A stretch of DNA of 7,628 nt. Source: Myxococcales bacterium (GTDB taxonomy: Bacteria > Myxococcota > Polyangia > Polyangiales > Polyangiaceae). The number at the start of each line of letters is the position of its first letter. Positions within the stretch are counted from its first letter, which is position 1. The stretch covers positions 1-7,628 of the forward strand of contig JAGQIY010000080.1 in the NCBI GenBank assembly GCA_020430865.1, read 5' to 3'. The notes beneath the pieces are model-generated. The model saw nothing but the letters and a program-made list of their open reading frames with translations, was not told the origin of the DNA and did no database searches. Shown piece by piece: positions 1 through 5,471 of this stretch. A program made the position numbers and the translations under genes.

Positions 1-54
1 AACCCCAAGAAGAACGACCCAAAGAAGACAACCAAGAAGGAGAACACCAAGTGA
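1..54 (+). CDS. C-terminal end of an upstream gene (partial), Lys-rich tail
   Basis: Frame 1 is open from the window edge to the TGA at 52-54 and encodes a strongly basic tail, NPKKNDPKKTTKKENTK. Codon choice (AAG, AAC, GAC, ACC) suits a GC-rich genome, whereas the other two frames here use rare AGA codons, so this frame is the likely coding one. Only 17 residues are visible, so the function cannot be told. From its position before a fibre-like protein and a lysis cassette, it is probably another phage late gene. The stop overlaps a GTG at 51 (GTGA), the usual arrangement for translational coupling. Confidence 0.55.
   Translation, partial: NPKKNDPKKTTKKENTK
37..42 (+). promoter_or_regulatory. 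Shine-Dalgarno site for GTG at 51
   Basis: AAGGAG lies 8 bases before the GTG at 51, inside the end of the upstream gene. It is one of the best ribosome-binding sequences in the window, and it argues that something begins at 51 even though the reading frame that follows is unconvincing. Confidence 0.4.
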
Positions 55-422
55 CATCGACTACGCGAACCCTCCGCCAGGATCACCTTGGCCGATCCGG
101 GATCCTCTCCCCGATCCGCCGACTGGCCCTGGCGCTGTTCGCCGTGATCGCTGGATCACCTTGGCCGATCTCCGCGCGATCACTTGACCCGGCCTATGAC
201 AACCAGCTACATCTGGTTCAAAACCTCGTCGACTCAGCTTTGGTTCGTGGCCGCCGGAGGCCTGATCCTGAACAACGCCGTATCGTGCAACTCTTCGATC
301 CAGGCTGCCACAACCATTCAATCACTGAGCGGTGGCTATGCGACCGGCCTCACTGGTGGTGCTTCGGGGTCGTTCTACTTCACCGCGGCTACCGGTCAAA
401 CGAAGACCATTCTCATCAGTGA
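51..422 (+). CDS. Doubtful small ORF with a good ribosome-binding site
   Basis: A frame-3 ORF of 123 residues starts with GTG at 51, has a well-spaced AAGGAG and overlaps the upstream stop by 4 bases. Its first part contains a short hydrophobic run (LALALFAVIAG, about residues 27-37). Everything after about 196 overlaps the much better-supported fibre-like gene in another frame and is rich in Arg, His and Trp, as expected of an out-of-frame translation. Either only the first 45 or so codons are meaningful (a small membrane peptide, or the start of a gene broken by a frameshift), or the start signal serves a frame interrupted by a sequence error. I recognise no family. It is listed because the start signals are good, not because the protein is convincing. 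Confidence 0.2.
   Translation: MTSTTRTLRQDHLGRSGILSPIRRLALALFAVIAGSPWPISARSLDPAYDNQLHLVQNLVDSALVRGRRRPDPEQRRIVQLFDPGCHNHSITERWLCDRPHWWCFGVVLLHRGYRSNEDHSHQ
80..170 (+). repeat. 18-bp direct repeat pair
   Basis: GGATCACCTTGGCCGATC occurs at 80-97 and again, identically, at 153-170, a period of 73 bases. Since 73 is not a multiple of three, the copies encode different residues in any one frame, so the repeat is unlikely to be a protein repeat. It sits just upstream of the fibre-like gene in a stretch with eight GATC tetramers between 81 and 181. It could be a protein-binding site pair, a duplication scar, or a sequence that recombines. Confidence 0.7.
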
Positions 423-1041
423 CCTGGCCACCAACTCGATCACGGGTGCCACCCTCGACATTCACGGCCAGAACTGCACCGGCACGACCACGACGGGCGG
501 AAGCGTCAACCTCAAGGCTGGAACGGGCACCTCAGCAGGTGGCAATGCCGAGCTTCAGTCGGCTGCTGGTGCCTCGGGGAACCGACTGCGGGTCAACGAC
601 TCGGGCCTCACCTACGTGTCCAGCACCGGCTTCACGGAGCAGGTTGGGTCACAAGGGTATGCCTCAGGGGCGCACCTCAAGAACGACTTCCGCCTCACCA
701 CGAGTGCAGACACTCCCGTGAGCTTCGTCGTGACAATTCCCGACGACATCGAAGGGATACTGACGCTGCACTACCTCATGAGGGACACGACCTCGGGGGA
801 CTACGTGGCCAGCACAGGGTGTGGTGTGTTCATCAAGGACACAGGTTTCACGAACATCGGCGGCACCGGCAACCGAGACGACTCGTCTGGGACCAATGCG
901 GCCGTTGGCAGCTGGGACGCCGGTGCTGCGGATGATGGCTCCGGCAACATCGAGATCGGGTTCACGGGCGACGCCACGGCCAACCAGCTCGTGATCACTG
1001 GCTGGTACGAGATCAGCTACGGGCCTCTAATCAGCGCCTGA
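196..1041 (+). CDS. Gly/Thr/Ser-rich phage fibre-like structural protein
   Basis: The protein has 281 residues from the ATG at 196; a TTG at 184 would add four. The first 25 residues are hydrophobic and aromatic (MTTSYIWFKTSSTQLWFVAA). Residues about 40-130 are low-complexity and rich in Gly, Thr, Ser and Ala, with runs such as GTTTTGGSVNLKAGTGTSAG, a style typical of beta-rich phage tail fibre shafts. The last 120 or so residues alternate short beta-like stretches with Asp/Gly/Asn turns and end in ITGWYEISYGPLISA, like a folded fibre tip. No catalytic motif is seen. I infer a tail-fibre, spike or decoration role from composition and from its place directly before the endolysin; no named family is recognised. 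Neither start has a clear ribosome-binding site, so translation may be coupled to what lies upstream. The stop is 7 bases before the lysin ATG. Confidence 0.65.
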   Translation: MTTSYIWFKTSSTQLWFVAAGGLILNNAVSCNSSIQAATTIQSLSGGYATGLTGGASGSFYFTAATGQTKTILISDLATNSITGATLDIHGQNCTGTTTTGGSVNLKAGTGTSAGGNAELQSAAGASGNRLRVNDSGLTYVSSTGFTEQVGSQGYASGAHLKNDFRLTTSADTPVSFVVTIPDDIEGILTLHYLMRDTTSGDYVASTGCGVFIKDTGFTNIGGTGNRDDSSGTNAAVGSWDAGAADDGSGNIEIGFTGDATANQLVITGWYEISYGPLISA

Positions 1042-1048
1042 GGACCAA

Positions 1049-1921
1049 ATGGCCGACTTCCCTCAGTTCATGACCGACTACCGGGCCCTCGCCAGGGATC
1101 TGCTCCACTATCTAGGAGGTGACTTGGAGCCGTGGGGAAACGAGCCAGGCGAGACCAGCAGCCAGAGGCAGATCACGGATCCGGTCTACGCCCGTGGTCT
1201 CGTTGAGGGACGGAAGTACAAGCCCCCAGCCTCATCCTGTGGGGACGCTCCTCACTGCCTCTACTTCCGCTTGGGTGTTCGGTTCGATTGGGTCAACCGA
1301 GCCGAACACCACGGCTGGGAGTACTTGGGCGCTCGAAACAACATCACGCGCCTCACAGCCAAGAAGAAGTTCGGTGTGAACCCAATCGCCAAGGTCTCGA
1401 CCTCGGATGACTACTTCGAGTGTGGGGACGTTTTGATCGTGAACGTCAGTGACCCGAACACGACCCACGCTCTGTGCGTCCTCCACCATGACCCGAACAA
1501 CGGGACCATTTTGAGCATGGAAAGTGGACAGCCCGGCGCAGCCATCCGGCTGCACAAGTGCGTCCCAGATGGTGGCCGTTGGAAAATCGGCAAGAGGCAC
1601 GTGGACAGCTGGCTTCCCCTGGATTCGCTCATTTATGCGGCGCAAGAGGCGGACCAATTATCCACTTTTGAAACCGCTGAAGTATGGGCAAGTCGTCTCA
1701 GCCTCCCAGCTCCAGGCACCTTCTACAGCGGCATGCGATCCAAGGGCATCCTGCGCGCACAGGCGCGCCTCAAGGCGCTTGGTTTCTCGGGTGTAGGCCC
1801 AGCGGATGGGGCGTTTGGCGCGGCCACGCAGTCGGCGCTCAAAGCATACCAGCAGGCCACTGGCCTCAGCGTCACTGGACAGCTGGACCTGGCGACACAG
1901 GCGAGCCTGAGCCTCAGCTGA
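1049..1921 (+). CDS. Phage endolysin: Cys/His amidase-type domain plus peptidoglycan-binding domain
   Basis: This 290-residue protein should cut peptidoglycan during lysis. The N-terminal part carries an NlpC/P60- or CHAP-like pattern: a nucleophile candidate Cys64 in SSCGDAPHCLYFRLGVRFDW, a CGDVLIV strand at 125-131, and His140 in THALCVLHH, the likely general base. Residues about 228-287 form a PG_binding_1-type repeat (ILRAQARLKALGF, then DGAFGAATQSALKAYQQATGL and TGQLDLAT), the usual three-helix wall-binding module. There is no signal peptide, so export would need a holin. The start is supported by GAGGA 4-5 bases before the ATG, overlapping the previous stop. The lytic role follows from the domain order and from the membrane-protein genes just downstream. 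The exact bond cut (amidase or endopeptidase) cannot be told from sequence. Confidence 0.85.
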   Translation: MADFPQFMTDYRALARDLLHYLGGDLEPWGNEPGETSSQRQITDPVYARGLVEGRKYKPPASSCGDAPHCLYFRLGVRFDWVNRAEHHGWEYLGARNNITRLTAKKKFGVNPIAKVSTSDDYFECGDVLIVNVSDPNTTHALCVLHHDPNNGTILSMESGQPGAAIRLHKCVPDGGRWKIGKRHVDSWLPLDSLIYAAQEADQLSTFETAEVWASRLSLPAPGTFYSGMRSKGILRAQARLKALGFSGVGPADGAFGAATQSALKAYQQATGLSVTGQLDLATQASLSLS

Positions 1922-2034
1922 TCCCTGTCCAGCCGGACAAGAAGCCCGAGCCAAAAGCACCACCGGAGATCGACGAAGAGGAGCTGGCCGAGTTCCTCCG
2001 TGACTTCGATTGGTGCCGTGGGGATCAAAAGTGA
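1918..2034 (+). other. -1-frame continuation of the lysin, or a 38-residue ORF
   Basis: Between the lysin stop (1919-1921) and the next gene lies a coding-like stretch in the -1 frame relative to the lysin. From a CTG at 1918 it gives 38 residues: a Pro/Lys part (PVQPDKKPEPKAPPEI) followed by an acidic amphipathic part (DEEELAEFLRDFDWCRGDQK). About 70% of its third codon positions are G or C, and its TGA at 2032-2034 lies against the next gene's ribosome-binding site, as if the stretch were translated. No ATG, GTG or TTG is available near the join; upstream the frame runs out of phase through the wall-binding domain. It could be a C-terminal lysin extension made by -1 frameshifting, the result of a point indel or sequencing error, or a peptide started at CTG (CTGA overlap). 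Confidence 0.45.
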
Positions 2035-2039
2035 GGAGG
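2033..2039 (+). promoter_or_regulatory. Shine-Dalgarno site that fixes the GTG 2046 start
   Basis: GAGGAGG lies 6 bases before the GTG at 2046. It overlaps the preceding TGA and shows that the first holin-like gene begins at GTG 2046, not at the in-frame ATG at 2010 further upstream. Confidence 0.7.
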
Positions 2040-2045
2040 CCCATC

Positions 2046-2378
2046 GTGACGACTGAGCATGACACCATGAGGCCCCCAGCTGGCGAAGCGCCACCTAACT
2101 CTGACGAGCTGCACGTCTTCGCTGGCATCGTTCGCCAGGTCGTCCGAGAGGAGCAGGATCCCCTTCGGGCTTCGATCAAGCATCTGAGTGATCAGGTCTT
2201 GGAGCTGTCCTCACGGCAGGCGAACCAAGATCAGCGGACAGCGATCCACGATGAGCGTCTGTCGAAGCTCGAGGCCAAGCGTGTCTGGTGGCCAGCAGGG
2301 TTGGCTCTCTTGGCTCTTGGTGTGGCGAGCGGCAACCTCATGACCATCCTCTATCTGCTCTCGAGGTTGGTGCCATGA
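2046..2378 (+). CDS. Small coiled-coil membrane protein, XhlA/holin-like (first copy)
   Basis: The protein has 110 residues from the GTG at 2046, chosen for its strong GAGGAGG. Residues about 22-80 are charged and heptad-like (FAGIVRQVVREEQDPLRASI, then HLSDQVLELSSRQ and DERLSKLEAKR), predicting a coiled coil. Residues 81-108 are hydrophobic (WWPAGLALLALGV, then NLMTILYLLSRLV), giving one membrane segment at the C-terminus. This layout, a soluble coil then a terminal membrane helix, is that of the XhlA haemolysin/holin-partner family, whose members help a lysin reach the wall. The assignment rests on architecture and on position after the endolysin, not on a diagnostic motif. The stop overlaps the next gene (ATGA), so the two are translationally coupled. 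It could instead be a spanin-like component or another membrane anchor. Confidence 0.6.
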   Translation: MTTEHDTMRPPAGEAPPNSDELHVFAGIVRQVVREEQDPLRASIKHLSDQVLELSSRQANQDQRTAIHDERLSKLEAKRVWWPAGLALLALGVASGNLMTILYLLSRLVP

Positions 2379-2827
2379 GCGAGTCAAAGCCCAAGGTGAT
2401 GGCTGTGACCATCCCTCCACCACGCAATAGCAGGCCCCCTGGTGCCGTGCTGAGCGAAGGGGAGTATCAGCTCTTGGACTCGATCCGTTTGCGCATGGAT
2501 ACTCTGCAGGACGTCCAGAAGAGCCAGGGTGAGAGGATTGAGGCGTTGGAAGACGCTGAGTCCAAGAGGGACCAGACCCTCGAGAGGATCGAGACGAAGC
2601 TGGATGGCCTTGGAGCCAAGGACCAGGAGCATGATGCCCGTCTGGACAAACTTCACACGGACGTGGCCGCGGTTGTGACTGATGCCGCAAGTGACGCGCA
2701 GAAGTCTCTGGTGAAAGCCGGAAAGTGGGGGGCGTTACTCGTAGCCCTGATCACGACTGTGGATCAGTGGGGCCCGTTCCTGTTGAAGGCTCTGGGTCTG
2801 TGGGTTGGTCAGGGATCGGGTCGGTAA
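2375..2827 (+). CDS. Small coiled-coil membrane protein, XhlA/holin-like (second copy)
   Basis: This 150-residue protein starts at the ATG at 2375, which overlaps the previous stop by 4 bases, with GAGG 8 bases upstream. It has a Pro-rich head (VTIPPPRNSRPPGAVLSEGE), a long charged coil at about 30-96 (LLDSIRLRMDTLQDVQKSQG, ERIEALEDAESKRDQTLERI, ETKLDGLG), a linker, then a hydrophobic stretch at about 117-145 (WGALLVALITTVDQWGPFLL followed by KALGLWVG) that may cross the membrane once or form two short helices. The architecture repeats that of the preceding gene, but the residues are not obviously alike, so it may be a partner rather than a recent duplicate. It is the last gene of the lysis cassette. 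A holin, antiholin or lysin-activating role is inferred from architecture and context. Confidence 0.6.
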   Translation: MSESKPKVMAVTIPPPRNSRPPGAVLSEGEYQLLDSIRLRMDTLQDVQKSQGERIEALEDAESKRDQTLERIETKLDGLGAKDQEHDARLDKLHTDVAAVVTDAASDAQKSLVKAGKWGALLVALITTVDQWGPFLLKALGLWVGQGSGR

Positions 2828-2833
2828 GGGCTG

Positions 2834-2849
2834 TCACCCCAAGGGGTGA
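2834..2849. repeat. Perfect 16-bp palindrome after the lysis cassette
   Basis: TCACCCC-AA-GGGGTGA is a perfect inverted repeat starting 7 bases after the TAA of the last phage-like gene. The 2-base centre is tight for a hairpin and no T-run follows, so it is a poor intrinsic terminator. A dimeric regulator site for the downstream lipoprotein operon is the other reading. The rest of 2828-2967 holds no gene. Confidence 0.5.
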
Positions 2850-2931
2850 ATTGCGTTGCCGCACGGTCACAAACGTATGCCGGAGTCCTACAAATCGTGG
2901 GGATGCGAGTATCCACCCCGGTCTTGTCACG

Positions 2932-2961
2932 TTGACGCGCCATGGCCCTCAGCTCTACCAT
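2932..2961 (+). promoter_or_regulatory. Candidate promoter with leaderless start
   Basis: TTGACG (2932-2937) and TACCAT (2956-2961) are separated by 18 bases and resemble sigma-70 -35 and -10 boxes (5/6 and 4/6 matches). The -10-like box ends 6 bases before the ATG at 2968, so transcription would begin at or next to the start codon. No Shine-Dalgarno sequence precedes that ATG, which agrees with a leaderless message. This is an inference from spacing; the -10 box is only a partial match. Confidence 0.35.
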
Positions 2962-2967
2962 TCACTT

Positions 2968-4782
2968 ATGCGAACGAAGCTGGCGATCCTGGGTGTTCTG
3001 GTTGTAGGCTGTAGTGGAGGGGGCGAGCCACTTCCTACCGAAGAGGCTGACACACGTACCGAGCGTGTTGACGTCGCCAAAACTGAAAATGCCCAAGCAG
3101 TGAGCACGGCTGCTCTAGGACCAACGACCCTGCCCGTGGCCGACATCGAGTCTGTTCGGTCTGACGACCTTGAGGCGACGGAGAAGGAAGTGCGGCTATG
3201 CAACCAGCAGATCCCAGAGTTCCCGGTCGACATTGGCACGGCGGATAGCTTCGAAATCGTCGCGAACGAGCTGCTTGTTCCCTACTCGACGAACCTGATG
3301 CAGGAAGAAGCAGTCACCGTAAAGCCGTTGCTCGTCCGTAACGGAGAGGTCGAACGTGCCCCCGAAGCCCCCATCGCTACGGGGGCGTCCGACGTTCACT
3401 ACCAGCTTCCCGAGCCCGACGGAGACGGTGAGGAAATCATTGCAGCCCTCGAATTCCACGTGGGTAACCAATGGGCGTGGTCGGACAAGGTCGAACTGGT
3501 CGCCAAGGGGGGTACCTGGCAACCTGCTGAACGTCCCGTAGTATTTGCTGAGCTGGGGGAGGTGCCACCGTCTCCGGGGGAACCCCCGTTAACGGGAGAG
3601 GAGATTCCCCCATCCGAATCGAGCGTGGACTTGCTGGAGCGCCTTGGCAAGCTTGGGTTCCCCACCGAGAACATAGTCCTCCCGTCACAGGCCCTCGTGA
3701 CCGGCGGAGCGTCGATCGAGTCGAGCACGACCAGGGTATGTCTCAAGCAACTGGTGACCCAGGTAGGTGAAGGCATCGGGGAAGACATCTTCACCAGCGA
3801 TACTTACTACAACAGCAGGTATTTGCTCGCGTACATCCCCGGGGCCTACTTCAATTTCCTTGACGCGAGCGGATGTGCCTACGTCAACATTAGCGGCTGG
3901 ACTACGATCACCGTCTACAGCATCGGCAGTTACGACTATCGGGACATCTCCGTCGGGACGACGGCTCCACCGATGGCATGGACGACTCGTTCCTTCACTG
4001 TGAACATCGCAGCTGGGGTAACGAACACGTTCAACTGGGCTCCCCCAAGTGGGAGCCAACAGTTCAACATCACTCTGTTCGGCATCATGGCGCTAATGCG
4101 GTGGCCGGGCCCCTGGCAGGGGACCTACAACTTCTATTCGTTCGTTGGGAGCAGCGGCTACAATGACCCCTCTCACGATATCTACGTGGGATCCGGTAAC
4201 GACAAGACCCTTGTCAACCACGAGCTTGGTCACTGCTTCTTCTACAGGAATACGTACAACCCCTGGCAAAAATACAACTACATAGACCAGGGCGTGACGG
4301 CTCCTTGTCAGTCCGGTTCCTCGAATCATGACATCGATACGATCGAACTTGCCTCAAGCAGTGCCAACGAGGGCTTTGCCACGTTCTACGCAGCGACTTC
4401 GTTCAACTACCTGGACCAAGCGCCCAACGCCAACTGTCGCCTATACCACTTCAAGTATCCAAATTTCGATTGCCTTGGCAGTGCAAGTGAGCCCATCCCC
4501 TACATGGAGACTACGTGCAATTTCGACAATCCGTGGAATGGGCAATCAGTCGAAGCGGACTGGATCCGGGCGCTATGGTATATCCGTACTGCGGGAGGAG
4601 TAAGCAACGATGACATCACCACGTGGCTCTCGTACCACCCGCTCTTCACTCCTTCATTCACTGATACCAACATCTACAGCAACCTCGACTTCTTTGCCAC
4701 TTGGGTCTTCTTGGGGGACCCAACGAAACTTCTAGACACCCACTGGGATTACGCCAAATGGTTTTACGGTATCGATCACTAG
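2968..4782 (+). CDS. Lipoprotein, zinc metallopeptidase-like (HELGH)
   Basis: This is a 604-residue lipoprotein. MRTKLAILGVLVVGC ends in a lipobox (VVGC) with the lipidated Cys at 15, followed by Ser and Gly, so an envelope-anchored exported protein is expected. Residues about 16-60 are a polar linker and about 60-270 an unrecognised region ending in a Pro/Glu-rich spacer. Residues about 290-385 look beta-rich. The catalytic signature is HELGH at 418-422 (two Zn-binding His and a catalytic Glu); 46 residues later ANEGFATFY supplies Glu468, a likely third ligand as in gluzincins. Besides Cys15 there are eight Cys, possibly in disulfides. I do not recognise a named family or substrate. The ATG at 2968 is chosen because it gives a perfect lipoprotein signal; no ribosome-binding site is visible. 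It overlaps the next gene by 25 bases, implying one operon. Confidence 0.75.
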   Translation: MRTKLAILGVLVVGCSGGGEPLPTEEADTRTERVDVAKTENAQAVSTAALGPTTLPVADIESVRSDDLEATEKEVRLCNQQIPEFPVDIGTADSFEIVANELLVPYSTNLMQEEAVTVKPLLVRNGEVERAPEAPIATGASDVHYQLPEPDGDGEEIIAALEFHVGNQWAWSDKVELVAKGGTWQPAERPVVFAELGEVPPSPGEPPLTGEEIPPSESSVDLLERLGKLGFPTENIVLPSQALVTGGASIESSTTRVCLKQLVTQVGEGIGEDIFTSDTYYNSRYLLAYIPGAYFNFLDASGCAYVNISGWTTITVYSIGSYDYRDISVGTTAPPMAWTTRSFTVNIAAGVTNTFNWAPPSGSQQFNITLFGIMALMRWPGPWQGTYNFYSFVGSSGYNDPSHDIYVGSGNDKTLVNHELGHCFFYRNTYNPWQKYNYIDQGVTAPCQSGSSNHDIDTIELASSSANEGFATFYAATSFNYLDQAPNANCRLYHFKYPNFDCLGSASEPIPYMETTCNFDNPWNGQSVEADWIRALWYIRTAGGVSNDDITTWLSYHPLFTPSFTDTNIYSNLDFFATWVFLGDPTKLLDTHWDYAKWFYGIDH

Positions 4783-5342
4783 CACTTCTCGGACTTGTGC
4801 TGCTGGGGTGCGGAAGCACGTCGGAAGATGGGTCTCCACACTCTGACCCCAAGCCCTCGCCTTGCAAGACTGAAGTCTTTCAACTGGCTCGCTCAGGTGT
4901 GATCGACACCAACGCCAAAGCGTCTGCCGTCGTGTGCGAAGAGTCTACCGGGTTCGCAAGGTCATTTTCGAGGGCCGACGTAACCGGGAGTGACCTCTGT
5001 CCTGGCACGACCGAATTTGGACAAGAATATACGCCAGAATGTCTATCGAATGCTGATTGCGGCTCGGGGCAGGTTTGCCTCTGCTCGCTCGCCTTTCAAG
5101 GAGTCGCAGCCCTGCCCATCGGAGCCTACCCGAATAGATGTGTGCCCGCCGAGTGCTCGGGACCTGACGATTGTTCTGGCTACCAGTGCGGCATCTCCCC
5201 AGACGAGACAACCTCGCCGGAGGGGCTCTACTGTCGCTCTGAAGCGGATGAGTGTGACTCGGACCTCGATTGTGCCATGGAGGAACTCTGTGCTCATGTG
5301 GATGGTCGCTGGACCTGCATTGGCTACATCCCGATGCGCTAA
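4758..5342 (+). CDS. Cys-rich lipoprotein
   Basis: This 194-residue protein starts at the ATG at 4758, inside the end of the metallopeptidase gene. Its signal peptide MVLRYRSLALLGLVLLGC has a lipobox (LLGC, Cys18). The mature part has sixteen more Cys, an even number consistent with eight disulfides in an oxidising compartment. Several are spaced alike: ECLSNADCGSGQVCLC, ECSGPDDCSGYQC and ECDSDLDCAMEELC, a small Cys-rich repeat of a kind frequent in myxobacterial secreted proteins. No catalytic motif is visible. The overlap with the metallopeptidase gene suggests co-expression, and the protein could be a partner, inhibitor or surface anchor, but that is speculation. The in-frame ATG at 4701 would place the signal peptide internally, so 4758 is preferred. 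Confidence 0.7.
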   Translation: MVLRYRSLALLGLVLLGCGSTSEDGSPHSDPKPSPCKTEVFQLARSGVIDTNAKASAVVCEESTGFARSFSRADVTGSDLCPGTTEFGQEYTPECLSNADCGSGQVCLCSLAFQGVAALPIGAYPNRCVPAECSGPDDCSGYQCGISPDETTSPEGLYCRSEADECDSDLDCAMEELCAHVDGRWTCIGYIPMR

Positions 5343-5416
5343 CCCGGCTTCTGTGTGGGCGACTAGTCCCCGATCTAGCGCTCGAATCCTCGTCGGGCGG
5401 GAATTTGTCTGAAAAG

Positions 5417-5458
5417 CCCGGTGTTGTTGGGGTTGCTTCTCCAACCAACCACACCGGG
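5417..5458 (+). terminator. GC-rich hairpin before the transposase
   Basis: CCCGGTGTTGTTGG (5417-5430) pairs with CCAACCACACCGGG (5445-5458) with one mismatch in 14 around a 14-base loop, followed by GGTCCCTTTTC. GAAAAG at 5411 can also pair with the distal CTTTT. The T-run is short, so termination is plausible rather than certain. It could end the lipoprotein operon or, lying at the left edge of the insertion sequence, shield the transposase gene from outside transcription. Confidence 0.45.
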
Positions 5459-5471
5459 GGTCCCTTTTCAG

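Noticed and set aside
1658..2179. A 173-residue minus-strand open frame opposite the lysin end
   Set aside because: It lies antisense to the peptidoglycan-binding domain and the next gene, is rich in Arg/Ser/Gly, and has no motif or start signal.
2834..2849. Intrinsic terminator for the lysis cassette
   Set aside because: The palindrome has a 2-base centre and no T-run. It is kept only as a palindrome of unknown role.
2725..2967. An upstream in-frame start that would extend the metallopeptidase by about 80 residues from 2725
   Set aside because: It overlaps the second holin-like gene, and the added residues show no protein-like pattern. The ATG at 2968 begins a perfect lipoprotein signal peptide.
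2828..2967. Prophage attachment site at the phage-lipoprotein boundary
   Set aside because: There is no tRNA end, integrase gene or repeated core inside the window to support it; the other phage end is not visible.
5421..5471. Transposase start at GTG 5421
   Set aside because: The codons fall in a hairpin stem and loop and encode a hydrophobic/Pro-rich stretch unlike a transposase N-terminus. GTG 5472 begins a basic, family-like N-terminus.
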